NCBI GenBank assembly: GCA_963923025.1 | Contig: CAWUKV010000012.1 | Location: forward strand, 1-43,554 | Length of the DNA: 43,554 bases | Direction of reading: 5' to 3' | DNA from: CAWUKV01 sp963923025 | GTDB taxonomy: Bacteria > Cyanobacteriota > Cyanobacteriia > Phormidesmidales > Phormidesmidaceae | Part shown: one piece after another, positions 24,671 through 32,361 of the stretch | Position numbering within the stretch: position 1 is the first letter of the stretch | Layout: the number at the start of each line of letters is the position of its first letter | The notes under the pieces: model-generated | Seen by the model: the letters and a program-made list of their open reading frames with translations, nothing else | What the model was told of the DNA's origin: nothing | Databases searched by the model: none | Made by a program: the position numbers and the translations under genes

Positions 24671-24839
24671 AAAGACGGATTGCATCAACTTTTGTGAGGG
24701 TAGCCTGATCGACGAACGTACCCGATGTACGAACCATTGGCAGGTCGGGGGTGCTCTCGGCTACGGGCTATAGATAGTCTGTGCGGATGACGCCTGCTGA
24801 CGGCGGTGTAACAGTAGGTGGCAGTCAGCGTAGGCAGGC

Positions 24840-25214
24840 ATGAATAAGGCAGACGAGCAGCGCGTTCAGGCGTTTTTAGACAAATGGCTGGGGTCAGAGG
24901 GGAACGAACGGGCCAACTATCCACCATTCTTTGGCGACCTATGTACAGCACTTGGGGCGGACGGGCCACCACCAAAAGGCAGTGTGAAAGGCGACCCGTA
25001 CTGCTTTGAGAAAGACATCAAGTTTTATAGCAGTGACAAAACGGCACCTTCCACTAAGCGGGCTGACTTTTACAAAGAAGGCCACTTATCAATTGAGGCG
25101 AAGCAGGGCAGCGCTGAGTCGGGTGAGGACCACGGCAGGCGGAGGACCGAAGCCCATCGCGACACGAGGCAAAAGGCTTGGCCGTATTTACGCAGGAGAA
25201 CGACCATTTGCTGA
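24840..25214 (+). pseudogene. N-terminal fragment of an MmeI-like (type IIL) R-M gene
   Basis: About 85 residues match the start of class I SAM-dependent DNA methyltransferase/MmeI-like bifunctional R-M proteins: FLDKWLGSEGNERANYPPFF, then LCTALGADGPPPKGSV, DPYCFEKDIKFY, and the endonuclease-like ADFYKEGHLSIEAKQGS. The sequence then degenerates (DHGRRRTEAHRDTRQKAW) and stops at 25214. An intact protein has roughly 900 or more residues. A C-terminal piece of possibly the same gene lies at 27144-27362, beyond the AT-rich tcmP pair. The family assignment is from recalled motifs. Confidence 0.7.
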
Positions 25215-25250
25215 ATCCACTAACGTAGTTGAATGCTATCTAGCCTTTGT

Positions 25251-25281
25251 TTGAGATCTGTGTACAACTATTTTGTATAAA
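25251..25281 (+). promoter_or_regulatory. Possible promoter of the tcmP operon
   Basis: TTGAGA (25251-25256) and TATAAA (25276-25281) are 19 bases apart at the sharp change to AT-rich sequence, about 115 bases before tcmP. This is a consensus match only; the spacing is on the long side. Confidence 0.35.
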
Positions 25282-25333
25282 GAGGCCTAGCTGATTGCAG
25301 CTCATTATATTCCACGTGCCCTAGCGTCAGCTA

Positions 25334-25351
25334 CCATGTAGTAGTACATGG
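25334..25351. promoter_or_regulatory. Palindrome upstream of tcmP
   Basis: CCATGTA-GTAG-TACATGG, a perfect 7-bp inverted repeat, lies 46 bases before the tcmP start and downstream of the possible promoter. It could be an operator or a leader hairpin for the two-gene cassette. Confidence 0.45.
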
Positions 25352-25397
25352 CAACCATATTTTCTCTCGCTTATGAATCTATCCCCTAAATATCGTC

Positions 25398-26249
25398 ATG
25401 CCAAGAGACATTACAGCTAACAACCAGCAGTACTCAAGGTCAACTCCTTATAAGTTGAAAGCCTTTCGCTATCTTATGGGCTATCATTCCAGAGTTTGCA
25501 AACTAATATTAAAGAAGACCAGACAGCCATATGTGTATGTAGACCTTAACTGCGGATCAGGCTATCAACCAGAATACAAAAAATACGGAGATGAAGTTCT
25601 CGGCTCGCCCATTATTGCATTACAGGAACTTAATCAACAAAATATCGAGCCAGTATGCCATTTTTGCGATGTCAACGACAAATCCCTAAGAATTTTGGAA
25701 GAGACCATACTTAATCTTAAGCTAAAGTGCAAGCCCTCTTATTGGCTGGGTGATAACAAAAATTCTCTGACAGAAATATCTCGCAATCTAGAGAACTCTC
25801 ACTTTCATGGGTTGGTATACTCCGATCCGAATGGGAAACAAGATTTTCCTGTCAGAGAAATCAAAGATATATTTCAAATGCCTCAAATGAAGAAAGTAGA
25901 TCTTCTGATGAATGTTGCTACTACTTACGTCAAGAGATGGCAAACAAATCCGAAAGCCAATTGGGAGGCGTATTCCTTAGAAGAAATAAGTAATGGTCAT
26001 GGGAAGAAACACGTATTTATAAGGGCGCCAGAGAATACCTCGCTAAAATGGACATTCATTTATGCTACGAATTGGGCAAAACAAAAAGACCTGGGTAAAA
26101 TCAGTCTTTACAACTCAAAAAGCGATTTAGGTGGCAGCATCTTAGAACATCTGTTTAACCCGAAGTCAAATCCAATGCCTGGAATATATGAAGACGGATC
26201 GATCGCGATTCAGAAGCAACTAAACCTTGATATCGGAGACGGCTTCTAA
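25398..26249 (+). CDS. tcmP: Three-Cys-motif partner protein TcmP
   Basis: 283 residues, a methyltransferase-like Rossmann protein of the TcmP type. Motif I is YVDLNCGSGY (47-56), then GSPIIAL (69-75), an acidic strand end CDVND (90-94), and a DPNG motif (143-146) where methyltransferases carry DPPY-like residues. The family is named for its co-occurrence with three-Cys proteins, and here its stop overlaps the start of such a gene (TAATG). Base composition is much more AT-rich than the flanking genes and codon choice differs, pointing to recent transfer. Function of the family is unproven; a modification or defence role is inference. No clear ribosome binding site precedes the ATG. Confidence 0.8.
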   Translation: MPRDITANNQQYSRSTPYKLKAFRYLMGYHSRVCKLILKKTRQPYVYVDLNCGSGYQPEYKKYGDEVLGSPIIALQELNQQNIEPVCHFCDVNDKSLRILEETILNLKLKCKPSYWLGDNKNSLTEISRNLENSHFHGLVYSDPNGKQDFPVREIKDIFQMPQMKKVDLLMNVATTYVKRWQTNPKANWEAYSLEEISNGHGKKHVFIRAPENTSLKWTFIYATNWAKQKDLGKISLYNSKSDLGGSILEHLFNPKSNPMPGIYEDGSIAIQKQLNLDIGDGF

Positions 26250-27082
26250 TGAGAGAAATAAAAAATTCAACAGATGTAGAAGTTATTTCCTTAGATGATA
26301 GTAGGAAGCTGTATATCAAAAGAAGCGCCACTAAAGCCCAGTTCAACAGCACTAACGAAATGGTTGATTGGGCTTGGTGGACTTGGAACCCTGTAACAGG
26401 ATGTTGGCACGGCTGTCAATATTGCTATGCAAGAGATATAGCCAACAGATTTTATGATACAAAATTCGAGCCTACATTTCATCCCAATAGGCTCACCGCG
26501 CCACAAAACATGAAGCAAATGTCTCTGAAAAAGATAGAAAGAGAGGCCATAAAAAGAAGAGTAGACATTGAGAGTGCGAAAATATTTGCAAAGAACGTCT
26601 TCACTTGTTCTATGAGCGACTTGTTTGGGAAATGGGTGCCTGATGAATGGATTTTTCAGGTATTTGAAGCAGTAAGCGCATCCCCTCAATGGAATTTTCT
26701 CTTTTTGACTAAATTTCCACAAAGACTGAAAGATGTTAGCGATAAGCTGAACGGTTTCCCCGCAAATGTGTGGGTTGGAACTACCGTAGATACTCAGGCT
26801 AGGGTGGCTCTAGCAGAAAAGTCATTTAGAGGAATCCAAGCAACCGTGAAGTGGCTCTCTATAGAACCTATGCTTGAGCCTTTGTCTTTTGATAGCTTAG
26901 AAATGTTTGACATGATTGCTATTGGAGGTCAAAGCCGTACTACTTCCATAGCTGAATTTCAACCAAAATGGGACTGGGTAGAGAACCTTTTGTTCCAGGC
27001 AAGAAAGTCTTCTACAGCTATTTACTTCAAAGAAAATCTTAAGGCACGTCCTAAAGAATTACCTGAGCAGATGAAATATTGA
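26249..27082 (+). CDS. DUF5131-type three-Cys (radical-SAM-like) protein
   Basis: 277 residues of the phage Gp37/Gp68 (DUF5131) type. WNPVTGCWHGCQYCYAR carries Cys52, Cys56 and Cys59 in the CX3CX2C spacing that binds the [4Fe-4S] cluster of radical SAM enzymes. Later family blocks are visible: FTCSMSDLFGKWVPDEWI, NFLFLTKFPQRL, NVWVGTTVDTQARV, KWLSIEPMLEPL and AIGGQSRT. It is coupled to tcmP and shares its AT-rich composition. It probably performs radical chemistry or metal-dependent modification together with TcmP; substrate unknown. The gene ends about 60 bases before a broken R-M gene tail. Confidence 0.85.
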   Translation: MREIKNSTDVEVISLDDSRKLYIKRSATKAQFNSTNEMVDWAWWTWNPVTGCWHGCQYCYARDIANRFYDTKFEPTFHPNRLTAPQNMKQMSLKKIEREAIKRRVDIESAKIFAKNVFTCSMSDLFGKWVPDEWIFQVFEAVSASPQWNFLFLTKFPQRLKDVSDKLNGFPANVWVGTTVDTQARVALAEKSFRGIQATVKWLSIEPMLEPLSFDSLEMFDMIAIGGQSRTTSIAEFQPKWDWVENLLFQARKSSTAIYFKENLKARPKELPEQMKY

Positions 27083-27143
27083 CTTGCTTAGTCTGCGTTT
27101 AAAATTCTCTTAAGAAATTCTCAGCAACAAACCAAAACATTAA

Positions 27144-27362
27144 GAAGGCCAGCTCAACACCATCCGCGACCTGCTACGCACCAGCAGCGGCCAGTGGACC
27201 GTCAAGCAAATCGCCGCCCAGTTCAAAGGCCGTAACACCCAGAAAAAGCTCACCGCCATTCAAGACAACCTCGAAAGAATGGAGTGGTTTGGCATGGTTA
27301 TTGCCGACCAGAAAGGCGGCCTACAGCACTGGCAGTTTGCCGACCTACAGCAGGTCAGTTAG
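27144..27362 (+). pseudogene. C-terminal fragment, possibly of the same R-M gene
   Basis: 72 codons are open after an in-frame stop, with no start codon near the beginning. They encode a helix-turn-helix-like tail (GQLNTIRDLLRTSSGQWTVK, then QIAAQFKGRNTQKKLTAIQD and a C-terminal GGLQHWQF). Some MmeI-like/class I DNA methyltransferases end in a domain of this type. Composition returns to the GC-rich host style. Together with 24840-25214 this suggests a single R-M gene whose middle was lost or replaced by the tcmP cassette. Alternative: the tail of another lost gene. Confidence 0.55.
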
Positions 27363-27414
27363 TTTCTATACAATAGATGCATATGATGTCAGCCCAAACA
27401 CTTAAGGCGCTAGC

Positions 27415-28041
27415 ATGACCCAAACCATCATTGCCAGGGACGTTACCCTCCGTCAGCTCAAGCAGTCCTTTGGTCTACAGGCAGCTCAGGCTAGCGACTT
27501 CTTTCCTGAATGGACGCTACCCCACGCGGCGCTGACCGAACCCGAACAGCTAGCCCTGGACCGAGTCAAGGTCAACTTCACCGACATGATGGCAGACCCC
27601 CCGGTGCTAGAAAACTCTGTCAAGTTAGTGATCTTAGCGCCACTGCTCGATTTAGCCGGTTTTTATCGACGGCCCTATCGGCTGGAAACAGAGCCGAGCC
27701 TCGAAATAGAAGCAGAAGAAGACGACGTTCTTGTCCGAGGACGGATTGATGTTTTGGTGCTAAAAGAGCAGCTTTGGCTACTGGTGATTGAATCAAAACG
27801 CAGTGACTTCGCCGTCACCCGAGCACTCCCCCAGGCCCTAGCCTACATGTTAGGCAGCAACTCAGGGCAACGGCCCACCTATGGCATGATTACCAACGGC
27901 AACGAGTTTCTGTTTCTAAAAACCGTCAAAAACCCCACCCCGGAGTATGGCAACTCCCGCTTATTTTCGCTCGTGAATCCAGGGAACGAACTGCATGACG
28001 TTCTTCAGATTCTAAAAACGATGGGCACGGCCATCACCTGA
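27415..28041 (+). CDS. HsdR_N-like PD-(D/E)xK nuclease-domain protein
   Basis: 208 residues, of a cyanobacterial family often labelled restriction endonuclease subunit R. It corresponds only to the N-terminal nuclease domain of type I R subunits; there is no helicase. The catalytic set is visible: Asp112 in RGRIDVLVL and Glu126-x-Lys128 in LLVIESKRS, with Gln138 in ALPQALAYM. The start at 27415 is the only ATG that keeps the N-terminal helix. It may act alone or be a stand-alone nuclease domain. It follows the R-M remnant by 53 bases. Confidence 0.8.
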   Translation: MTQTIIARDVTLRQLKQSFGLQAAQASDFFPEWTLPHAALTEPEQLALDRVKVNFTDMMADPPVLENSVKLVILAPLLDLAGFYRRPYRLETEPSLEIEAEEDDVLVRGRIDVLVLKEQLWLLVIESKRSDFAVTRALPQALAYMLGSNSGQRPTYGMITNGNEFLFLKTVKNPTPEYGNSRLFSLVNPGNELHDVLQILKTMGTAIT

Positions 28042-28832
28042 GTCTCGCCCTATGCCAAACAGAAGTTCCTTGCCAACGCATTGAGTTTCTCTCGTAGGTT
28101 GGGTTGAGGTTTCACAAGTTGGTCAGTCAACCAGATATCAGGGGTTCTTTGCGATCAACGTCTATTCCTTTGCAATCCATCAAGAATGGTTTGTAACCAA
28201 CGTTGATCACAAAGGAAACCATCAAGGTTGGTTTATGAGCAACGTCGATCGCAAAGAAATCCATCAAGATTACTTTGTAACCAACGTCTGTTCCTTTGCG
28301 ATCCATCAAGATTACTTTGTAACCAACGTCGATCACAAAGGAAACCATCAAGGTTGGCTGATGAGTTATGCCACGATCACACCGAACATATCCCGATAAA
28401 CACTGAGCGGCTTCTCAAACTGCTTCTAGCACCTCATATTTAGAACAACTCTCTTCTCAGATAGCATCCGTTGTTCTATCTAAAAATAAAGGCTTCTCAG
28501 CTTTTAATTTTCATCCCCGACTGCATACAGTGTTTCCACAACTGCATGCAGTCTCTTAGTATTTCCCACAATATCTAGGTTTCCATCACCTGCTACTTTT
28601 GCCCTTTTCAAAAACCAACAGCGAGAAAACACGGAACTTTTGCCACTTCTCAAAACTTCCGTACTCTCCCTGACGGATTATCCATCTCCGTAAGACCACA
28701 CTAGAACTGTTCCCTTGGTTGGGCTCTTGCTGCTGTGTCTTCAGTAATTCAGCGTAACTACGTTGGGTTGCTGAGTTCAGTGGCTTGAGTCAAACCTTTT
28801 CTGATGATCAACGTCTAAACACGGAGAAAAAC
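28042..28832. other. Repeat-rich intergenic region
   Basis: After a single TTGGGTT arm at 28094 come the 42-bp repeats (28156-28365). The following 450 bases are AT-rich and hold short palindromes: CTGCATACAG near 28520 and CTGCATGCAG near 28542, and hairpins ACGGAA…TTCCGT (28631-28662) and ACGGA…TCCGT (28673-28691). I support no gene here; frames through the repeats stay open only because the unit is 14 codons long. Confidence 0.55.
28156..28365. repeat. Five 42-bp tandem repeats with an invertible core
   Basis: Five head-to-tail units of exactly 42 bases begin CAACGT and carry CCATCAAG at the same place. In units 1 and 4 the ~14-base core between these anchors reads like GTTCCTTTGCGATC. 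In units 2, 3 and 5 it reads like GATCACAAAGGAAC, its reverse complement. The last third also has two forms (TTACTTTGTAAC and TTGGTTTATGAG types). There are no spacers and no adjacent cas genes, so it is not CRISPR. Confidence 0.85.
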
Positions 28833-29213
28833 ATGACAAAGCGTCTACGTTTACCCTACCTGAGGTTTTTACAGCTTCGGCTGTACGACCTCAAGTCGAT
28901 TGACCCCAAGCTGGACCTGGGCGACTCGCTCACCGTCCCCAACTTCGAAAAGACTGTTACCGATTTTGGCAACAAGATCGAAACCTATAACAGTATGCTT
29001 GCCGAAGTTGAAGGATTAAGGAGTGAGATTCGTGCCGATGAGCGTACCATTCGTGATTTATCTGAACGGATGCTGCTCGCGGTCGGAGCCCGCTTTGGCA
29101 AGGATAGTGTCGAATACAAGAAGGCCGGTGGCGTTCGCAAGAGCGAGCGGCAGCGTCCCTCACCTACGGCCCCAGCAGGCGAGGAGGGTTCCCCAACCAT
29201 CCAGCCTGCCTAG
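28833..29213 (+). CDS. Conserved hypothetical helical protein
   Basis: 126 residues. I recognise a recurrent cyanobacterial hypothetical protein but know no function. It is helical and charged, with a coiled-coil-like middle (NSMLAEVEGLRSEIRADERT) and a conserved-looking end, GKDSVEYKKAGGVRKSERQR, before a Pro/Ala-rich tail. No signal peptide or membrane segment. The ATG at 28833 follows GGAG at good spacing; a TTG at 28785 would add 16 residues. It is isolated between repeats. Confidence 0.65.
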   Translation: MTKRLRLPYLRFLQLRLYDLKSIDPKLDLGDSLTVPNFEKTVTDFGNKIETYNSMLAEVEGLRSEIRADERTIRDLSERMLLAVGARFGKDSVEYKKAGGVRKSERQRPSPTAPAGEEGSPTIQPA

Positions 29214-29239
29214 CGGTAACCTATCGCTAACCCATCGGT

Positions 29240-29279
29240 CCCCTACTTGTGTTGTACTGCAGGCAACGACGAGTAGGGG
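29240..29279. terminator. Hairpin after the conserved hypothetical gene
   Basis: CCCCTACT (29240-29247) and AGTAGGGG (29272-29279) form a perfect 8-bp stem, and inner GTTG/CAAC can extend it. It lies 27 bases beyond the stop codon. No U-tract follows, so factor-independent termination is doubtful. Confidence 0.45.
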
Positions 29280-29320
29280 ATTGATGTATGTACGCATTTT
29301 TTACTTCACAGCGACGGTTT

Positions 29321-29349
29321 TGTTGGGTTACGCTTCGCTCAACCCAACC
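29321..29349. repeat. TTGGGTT hairpin repeat
   Basis: TTGGGTT (29323-29329) and AACCCAA (29341-29347) form a perfect 7-bp stem around ACGCTTCGCTC. It has the same sequence as the second half of 24583-24670. Confidence 0.75.
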
Positions 29350-29464
29350 TACAGCGCGCGCTACTCGTAACCCGGCGCATTAAAATCGTCATCACCTCGT
29401 TGAGTCTGTCGGCCTACTCCAGTCGTTGGGCGCAGTGTTTTTTTACAGCTTGCGAATGGTAAGC

Positions 29465-30037
29465 CTAGCCCTTTAACCATCCAAATACTTCTCCTACTGT
29501 CAGCTGCACCGCGTCAGCAAATTCTGGTACGGGTAGTGCCGCGTCTTCTTCAAACACCTGCACTGATCGATCGGCTCCGTACACAAAAATCCAGGAATAT
29601 TCGGGCTCTAGTAGCCAGCCCATTTCTGCTCCGTGGTCAATGCAGTGTAGGATGTTTCGAACCACCATCGTCTGGCGCTGCTCTGGTGAAAGAATCTCAA
29701 TCGTCCAGTCTGGCTGTATCTCAAACCGATTAGCGACACGGCCATCTGCCTGGCGGGGAATGCGGTCCCACTTGAATACCGCAACATCTGGCACGATGGA
29801 CCGCCCCCCAAAAGAGCAGCGTAGTTCTGGATAGGCCCGCCCCACCTTTGGAGGCTTCAGGACAGCGTTGATCGCTGTGACCAAGTCGCCTTGTAGCGTG
29901 CTGTGCTCTCCTTGCGGCATGGGCTTTTGAATGATGCGTCCGTCAATATATTCGCTGGCAGGCTTAGTTTCTGGAAGGGATAAGAACTGCTCTAGCGTTG
30001 CGGGTACTGATGGGGCCTGAGTTGGAGTTTGAACCAT
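29465..30037 (-). CDS. Uma2 (DUF820) family endonuclease-like protein
   Basis: 190 residues, the full family length. PD-(D/E)xK features are in place: an early SEYIDGRIIQKPM, then PDVAVF (Asp84) and WTIEILSPEQ (Glu114), and a C-terminal GWLLEPEYSWIFVY. Uma2 proteins are greatly expanded in cyanobacteria; their cellular role is unknown and a link to transposons or restriction has been proposed. This is the only intact copy of four in the window. It is a single gene. Confidence 0.88.
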   Translation of the reverse strand: MVQTPTQAPSVPATLEQFLSLPETKPASEYIDGRIIQKPMPQGEHSTLQGDLVTAINAVLKPPKVGRAYPELRCSFGGRSIVPDVAVFKWDRIPRQADGRVANRFEIQPDWTIEILSPEQRQTMVVRNILHCIDHGAEMGWLLEPEYSWIFVYGADRSVQVFEEDAALPVPEFADAVQLTVGEVFGWLKG

Positions 30038-30166
30038 GGGTGCGTCTTACCTTATCGCCTTTGCCCTCCAGCCCAGTGTATACGAAGGGTCAGCCTGTAG
30101 GATGGGTTCAGGTTTCAAAAGTTTTGTCAGACACCGGCCCTTCCCCCTGCACTTCCCTTTCCCCCT

Positions 30167-32323
30167 TCAAAGCGCATAATCCAACAACAAATACAAAAAC
30201 GCATCCTGCGGACTATCCCCCGTCCCAGTCAAATTCACCAGCGGCACGCCCACATCTACCCGAATATTGAACGGATCGATGGGCTGGTACAAAAAGCCAA
30301 CCCCTGCCCCCAACAGAAAATTCTGTTGACTAGCGGTGGCGCTGCCCGTATTCCAAACGCCTGCCATGTCGATAAACGGAGCGATTTGCAACATCGGTGC
30401 ACCCGACTCATTCCGCTGGGCCACGATGCGGTCTTCAACCGACAGGCGAATGCCGTTGTCGCCAAAGCGGGCGTTTTGACTGTAGCCCCGCACCGACTGC
30501 GGGCCGCCAATCACAAACTGTTCTGACCCCAGCAAACTGTTGGCCGACAGCTGCACGTCGGCCTGCACAATCAACAAATTATCTGGGCTGAGGACCTGAG
30601 CCCGCTGCACCTGGCCCAGCCAGCTAAAGAATTGCCCGTCGGCTAAAGGAGACGGACGGCTGGTGGCATCGAACAGCCCCGTACCCAGGCTAAACTGCGA
30701 TCGCAATGCCCAGGCCCCCTGCGGGTCTCTCCTCAGGTAATCTTGCCCAACCTGGATGACGCTGGTGCGGCTCTCGTCAATGGTAAAGCCGGTTGAAATC
30801 AGCGTGCGCCCGCTGCGGTGGCGGAATCCCAGAGACAGAGCGAATTCTTCTTGTGGGGTGCGGACCAGCGGCTGACGATAGCTAATCTCGTACACGTCCG
30901 CCGAACCTCGCACGTTCAGCGCCGCGATGCTGGGTGGGTCGATGATGCGAAAATTGCTGGGCAGATAACTGGCCGTGATCGTGCCGTTCATGGCATTCAC
31001 CGGGGCCTGATAGGTCAGCCCGTAGACGTGGGAGCCGCCCGTAGTGGCTCGGTAGGCCGACGCACTGAGCTGATCGCCATAGCCGAAGGGGTTGCGGTAA
31101 ACGACCTCAGCCCCGGTCCGCACCACGCCAACGCTGGGCGGCGAACTGGTATCCAGTACCAGACGGGCATCTACAGCGTCAGCCGCCGTCACCCGCACCA
31201 GCAAATTGCTCTCGCCCAGCCCCTCTCCGGCCCGTAGGCTAGCTTCAATGTTCTCAATCAGCGGGTCAACCCGCAGCAGCCGCAGCTGGTTCTCCAGGTC
31301 AATTTGGCTGAGGGGGGTACCGCCACCCAGGGCAATGCGATCGCGCACGTAGCCCTGCAAGCGAGGCGCGCCCTCAATTTGAATCTCCGCCAGCTGTCCT
31401 TCAACCACCTGGAGCTGCACGGTGCCGTCCGTGACCGTCTGGTTCACCAGAATGGCCCGCGACGTAATGTAGCCGTTATTGAGGTAGAGCTGGGTGACCG
31501 CATCCGCCGCCTGCCGCAGCTCTTCTAGGGTCAGCGCCCGGCCTTCAAACTCTGCCAGGATGGGCGCAAAGTCATCGTCATCGAAAACGGTACTCCCCGA
31601 CACCTGAATGCGCGTCACGTCAACCCGAGGCTCGTCGCTGGGGACGGGGTCTGGCTCCGGCGGCGGGGTCGGTTCTGCGGGAGGAACAACGGGCGTCTCG
31701 GGCGGCAACGGCGGAATTTCGGGTGATTCGGGCGGTGCCACCTGCGCAAGCATATCGGGTTCTACCGGTTCAGCAGCGGGTGAGTCTAACCGTGCTGCCG
31801 TCTCGGCCTGTGCAGGAAGCCCTGACTCGTCGCCGTGGCTTACCGGTAACTGACTCACCGGGTCCACAGGGTCTACCCCAGGAGCCACAACCGGCTGGGC
31901 AAGCACTGTCTCATCGTCCGCTGATTCAGCAGCCGGTTCAGCCGGTTCAGCAACAGGGCTCGACTGCCCATCCGCCGATTCGACAACAGCATCCGTCAGA
32001 GCAGGCGGCTCAACCACCGACGGCGGGACAGCAGGGGCGGAGTCGGGCACTGCCAGGGTGGCCGGTTCAGTAGGGGAAAAGCTGGGCGGGCTGACGGTTG
32101 GCGATAGATCGGGAGATGGGGCAATGACAACTGGGACATCGGCTGGCGTCGCCTCAGCAGTAACTGCTCCAGCCTCCGGGGGCGTTGCGTCAACCGTCGC
32201 CTCAACGGCAGCCTGGGCGGTCGCAACCGGCCAGCAGCAGGCCAATAGACTCCCCCGTAACACTAACGACCAGAGGGGCAAGGGTCTGAGGGCGGTGTTG
32301 TCCTGCTGCATGTTGGGTTTCAT
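30167..32323 (-). CDS. TpsB (ShlB/FhaC/HecB) outer-membrane transporter
   Basis: Outer-membrane partner of a two-partner secretion system. 718 residues: a signal peptide (about 1-38, ending ATAQA-AV), an unusually long Pro/Ala/Glu-rich segment (about 39-232), a POTRA domain (about 233-315: VDVTRIQVSGSTVFDDDDF, then ELRQAADAVTQLYLNNGYI), and a C-terminal beta-barrel with VIGGPQSVRGY (the conserved VRGY loop) ending FLYLLLDYAL. The ATG at 32323 follows GAGGAG. It starts 38 bases after the upstream TPS-CHAT gene, so it is in the same operon and very likely exports both TPS-CHAT proteins. Confidence 0.92.
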   Translation of the reverse strand: MKPNMQQDNTALRPLPLWSLVLRGSLLACCWPVATAQAAVEATVDATPPEAGAVTAEATPADVPVVIAPSPDLSPTVSPPSFSPTEPATLAVPDSAPAVPPSVVEPPALTDAVVESADGQSSPVAEPAEPAAESADDETVLAQPVVAPGVDPVDPVSQLPVSHGDESGLPAQAETAARLDSPAAEPVEPDMLAQVAPPESPEIPPLPPETPVVPPAEPTPPPEPDPVPSDEPRVDVTRIQVSGSTVFDDDDFAPILAEFEGRALTLEELRQAADAVTQLYLNNGYITSRAILVNQTVTDGTVQLQVVEGQLAEIQIEGAPRLQGYVRDRIALGGGTPLSQIDLENQLRLLRVDPLIENIEASLRAGEGLGESNLLVRVTAADAVDARLVLDTSSPPSVGVVRTGAEVVYRNPFGYGDQLSASAYRATTGGSHVYGLTYQAPVNAMNGTITASYLPSNFRIIDPPSIAALNVRGSADVYEISYRQPLVRTPQEEFALSLGFRHRSGRTLISTGFTIDESRTSVIQVGQDYLRRDPQGAWALRSQFSLGTGLFDATSRPSPLADGQFFSWLGQVQRAQVLSPDNLLIVQADVQLSANSLLGSEQFVIGGPQSVRGYSQNARFGDNGIRLSVEDRIVAQRNESGAPMLQIAPFIDMAGVWNTGSATASQQNFLLGAGVGFLYQPIDPFNIRVDVGVPLVNLTGTGDSPQDAFLYLLLDYAL

Positions 32324-32361
32324 CGCGTTAAATTCTCCTCGGGCCACTAACCAGCTATGAC

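Noticed and set aside
24600..28130. Complete insertion sequence or integrase-borne island
   Set aside because: No transposase, integrase, tRNA or clear terminal repeats were found around the AT-rich cassette.
28156..28365. Possible CRISPR array
   Set aside because: Units abut with no unique spacers and there are no cas genes.
28127..28443. Open frames on both strands across the 42-bp repeats (74 and 71 codons)
   Set aside because: The unit is a multiple of three, so frames stay open by repetition; no ribosome site or family features.
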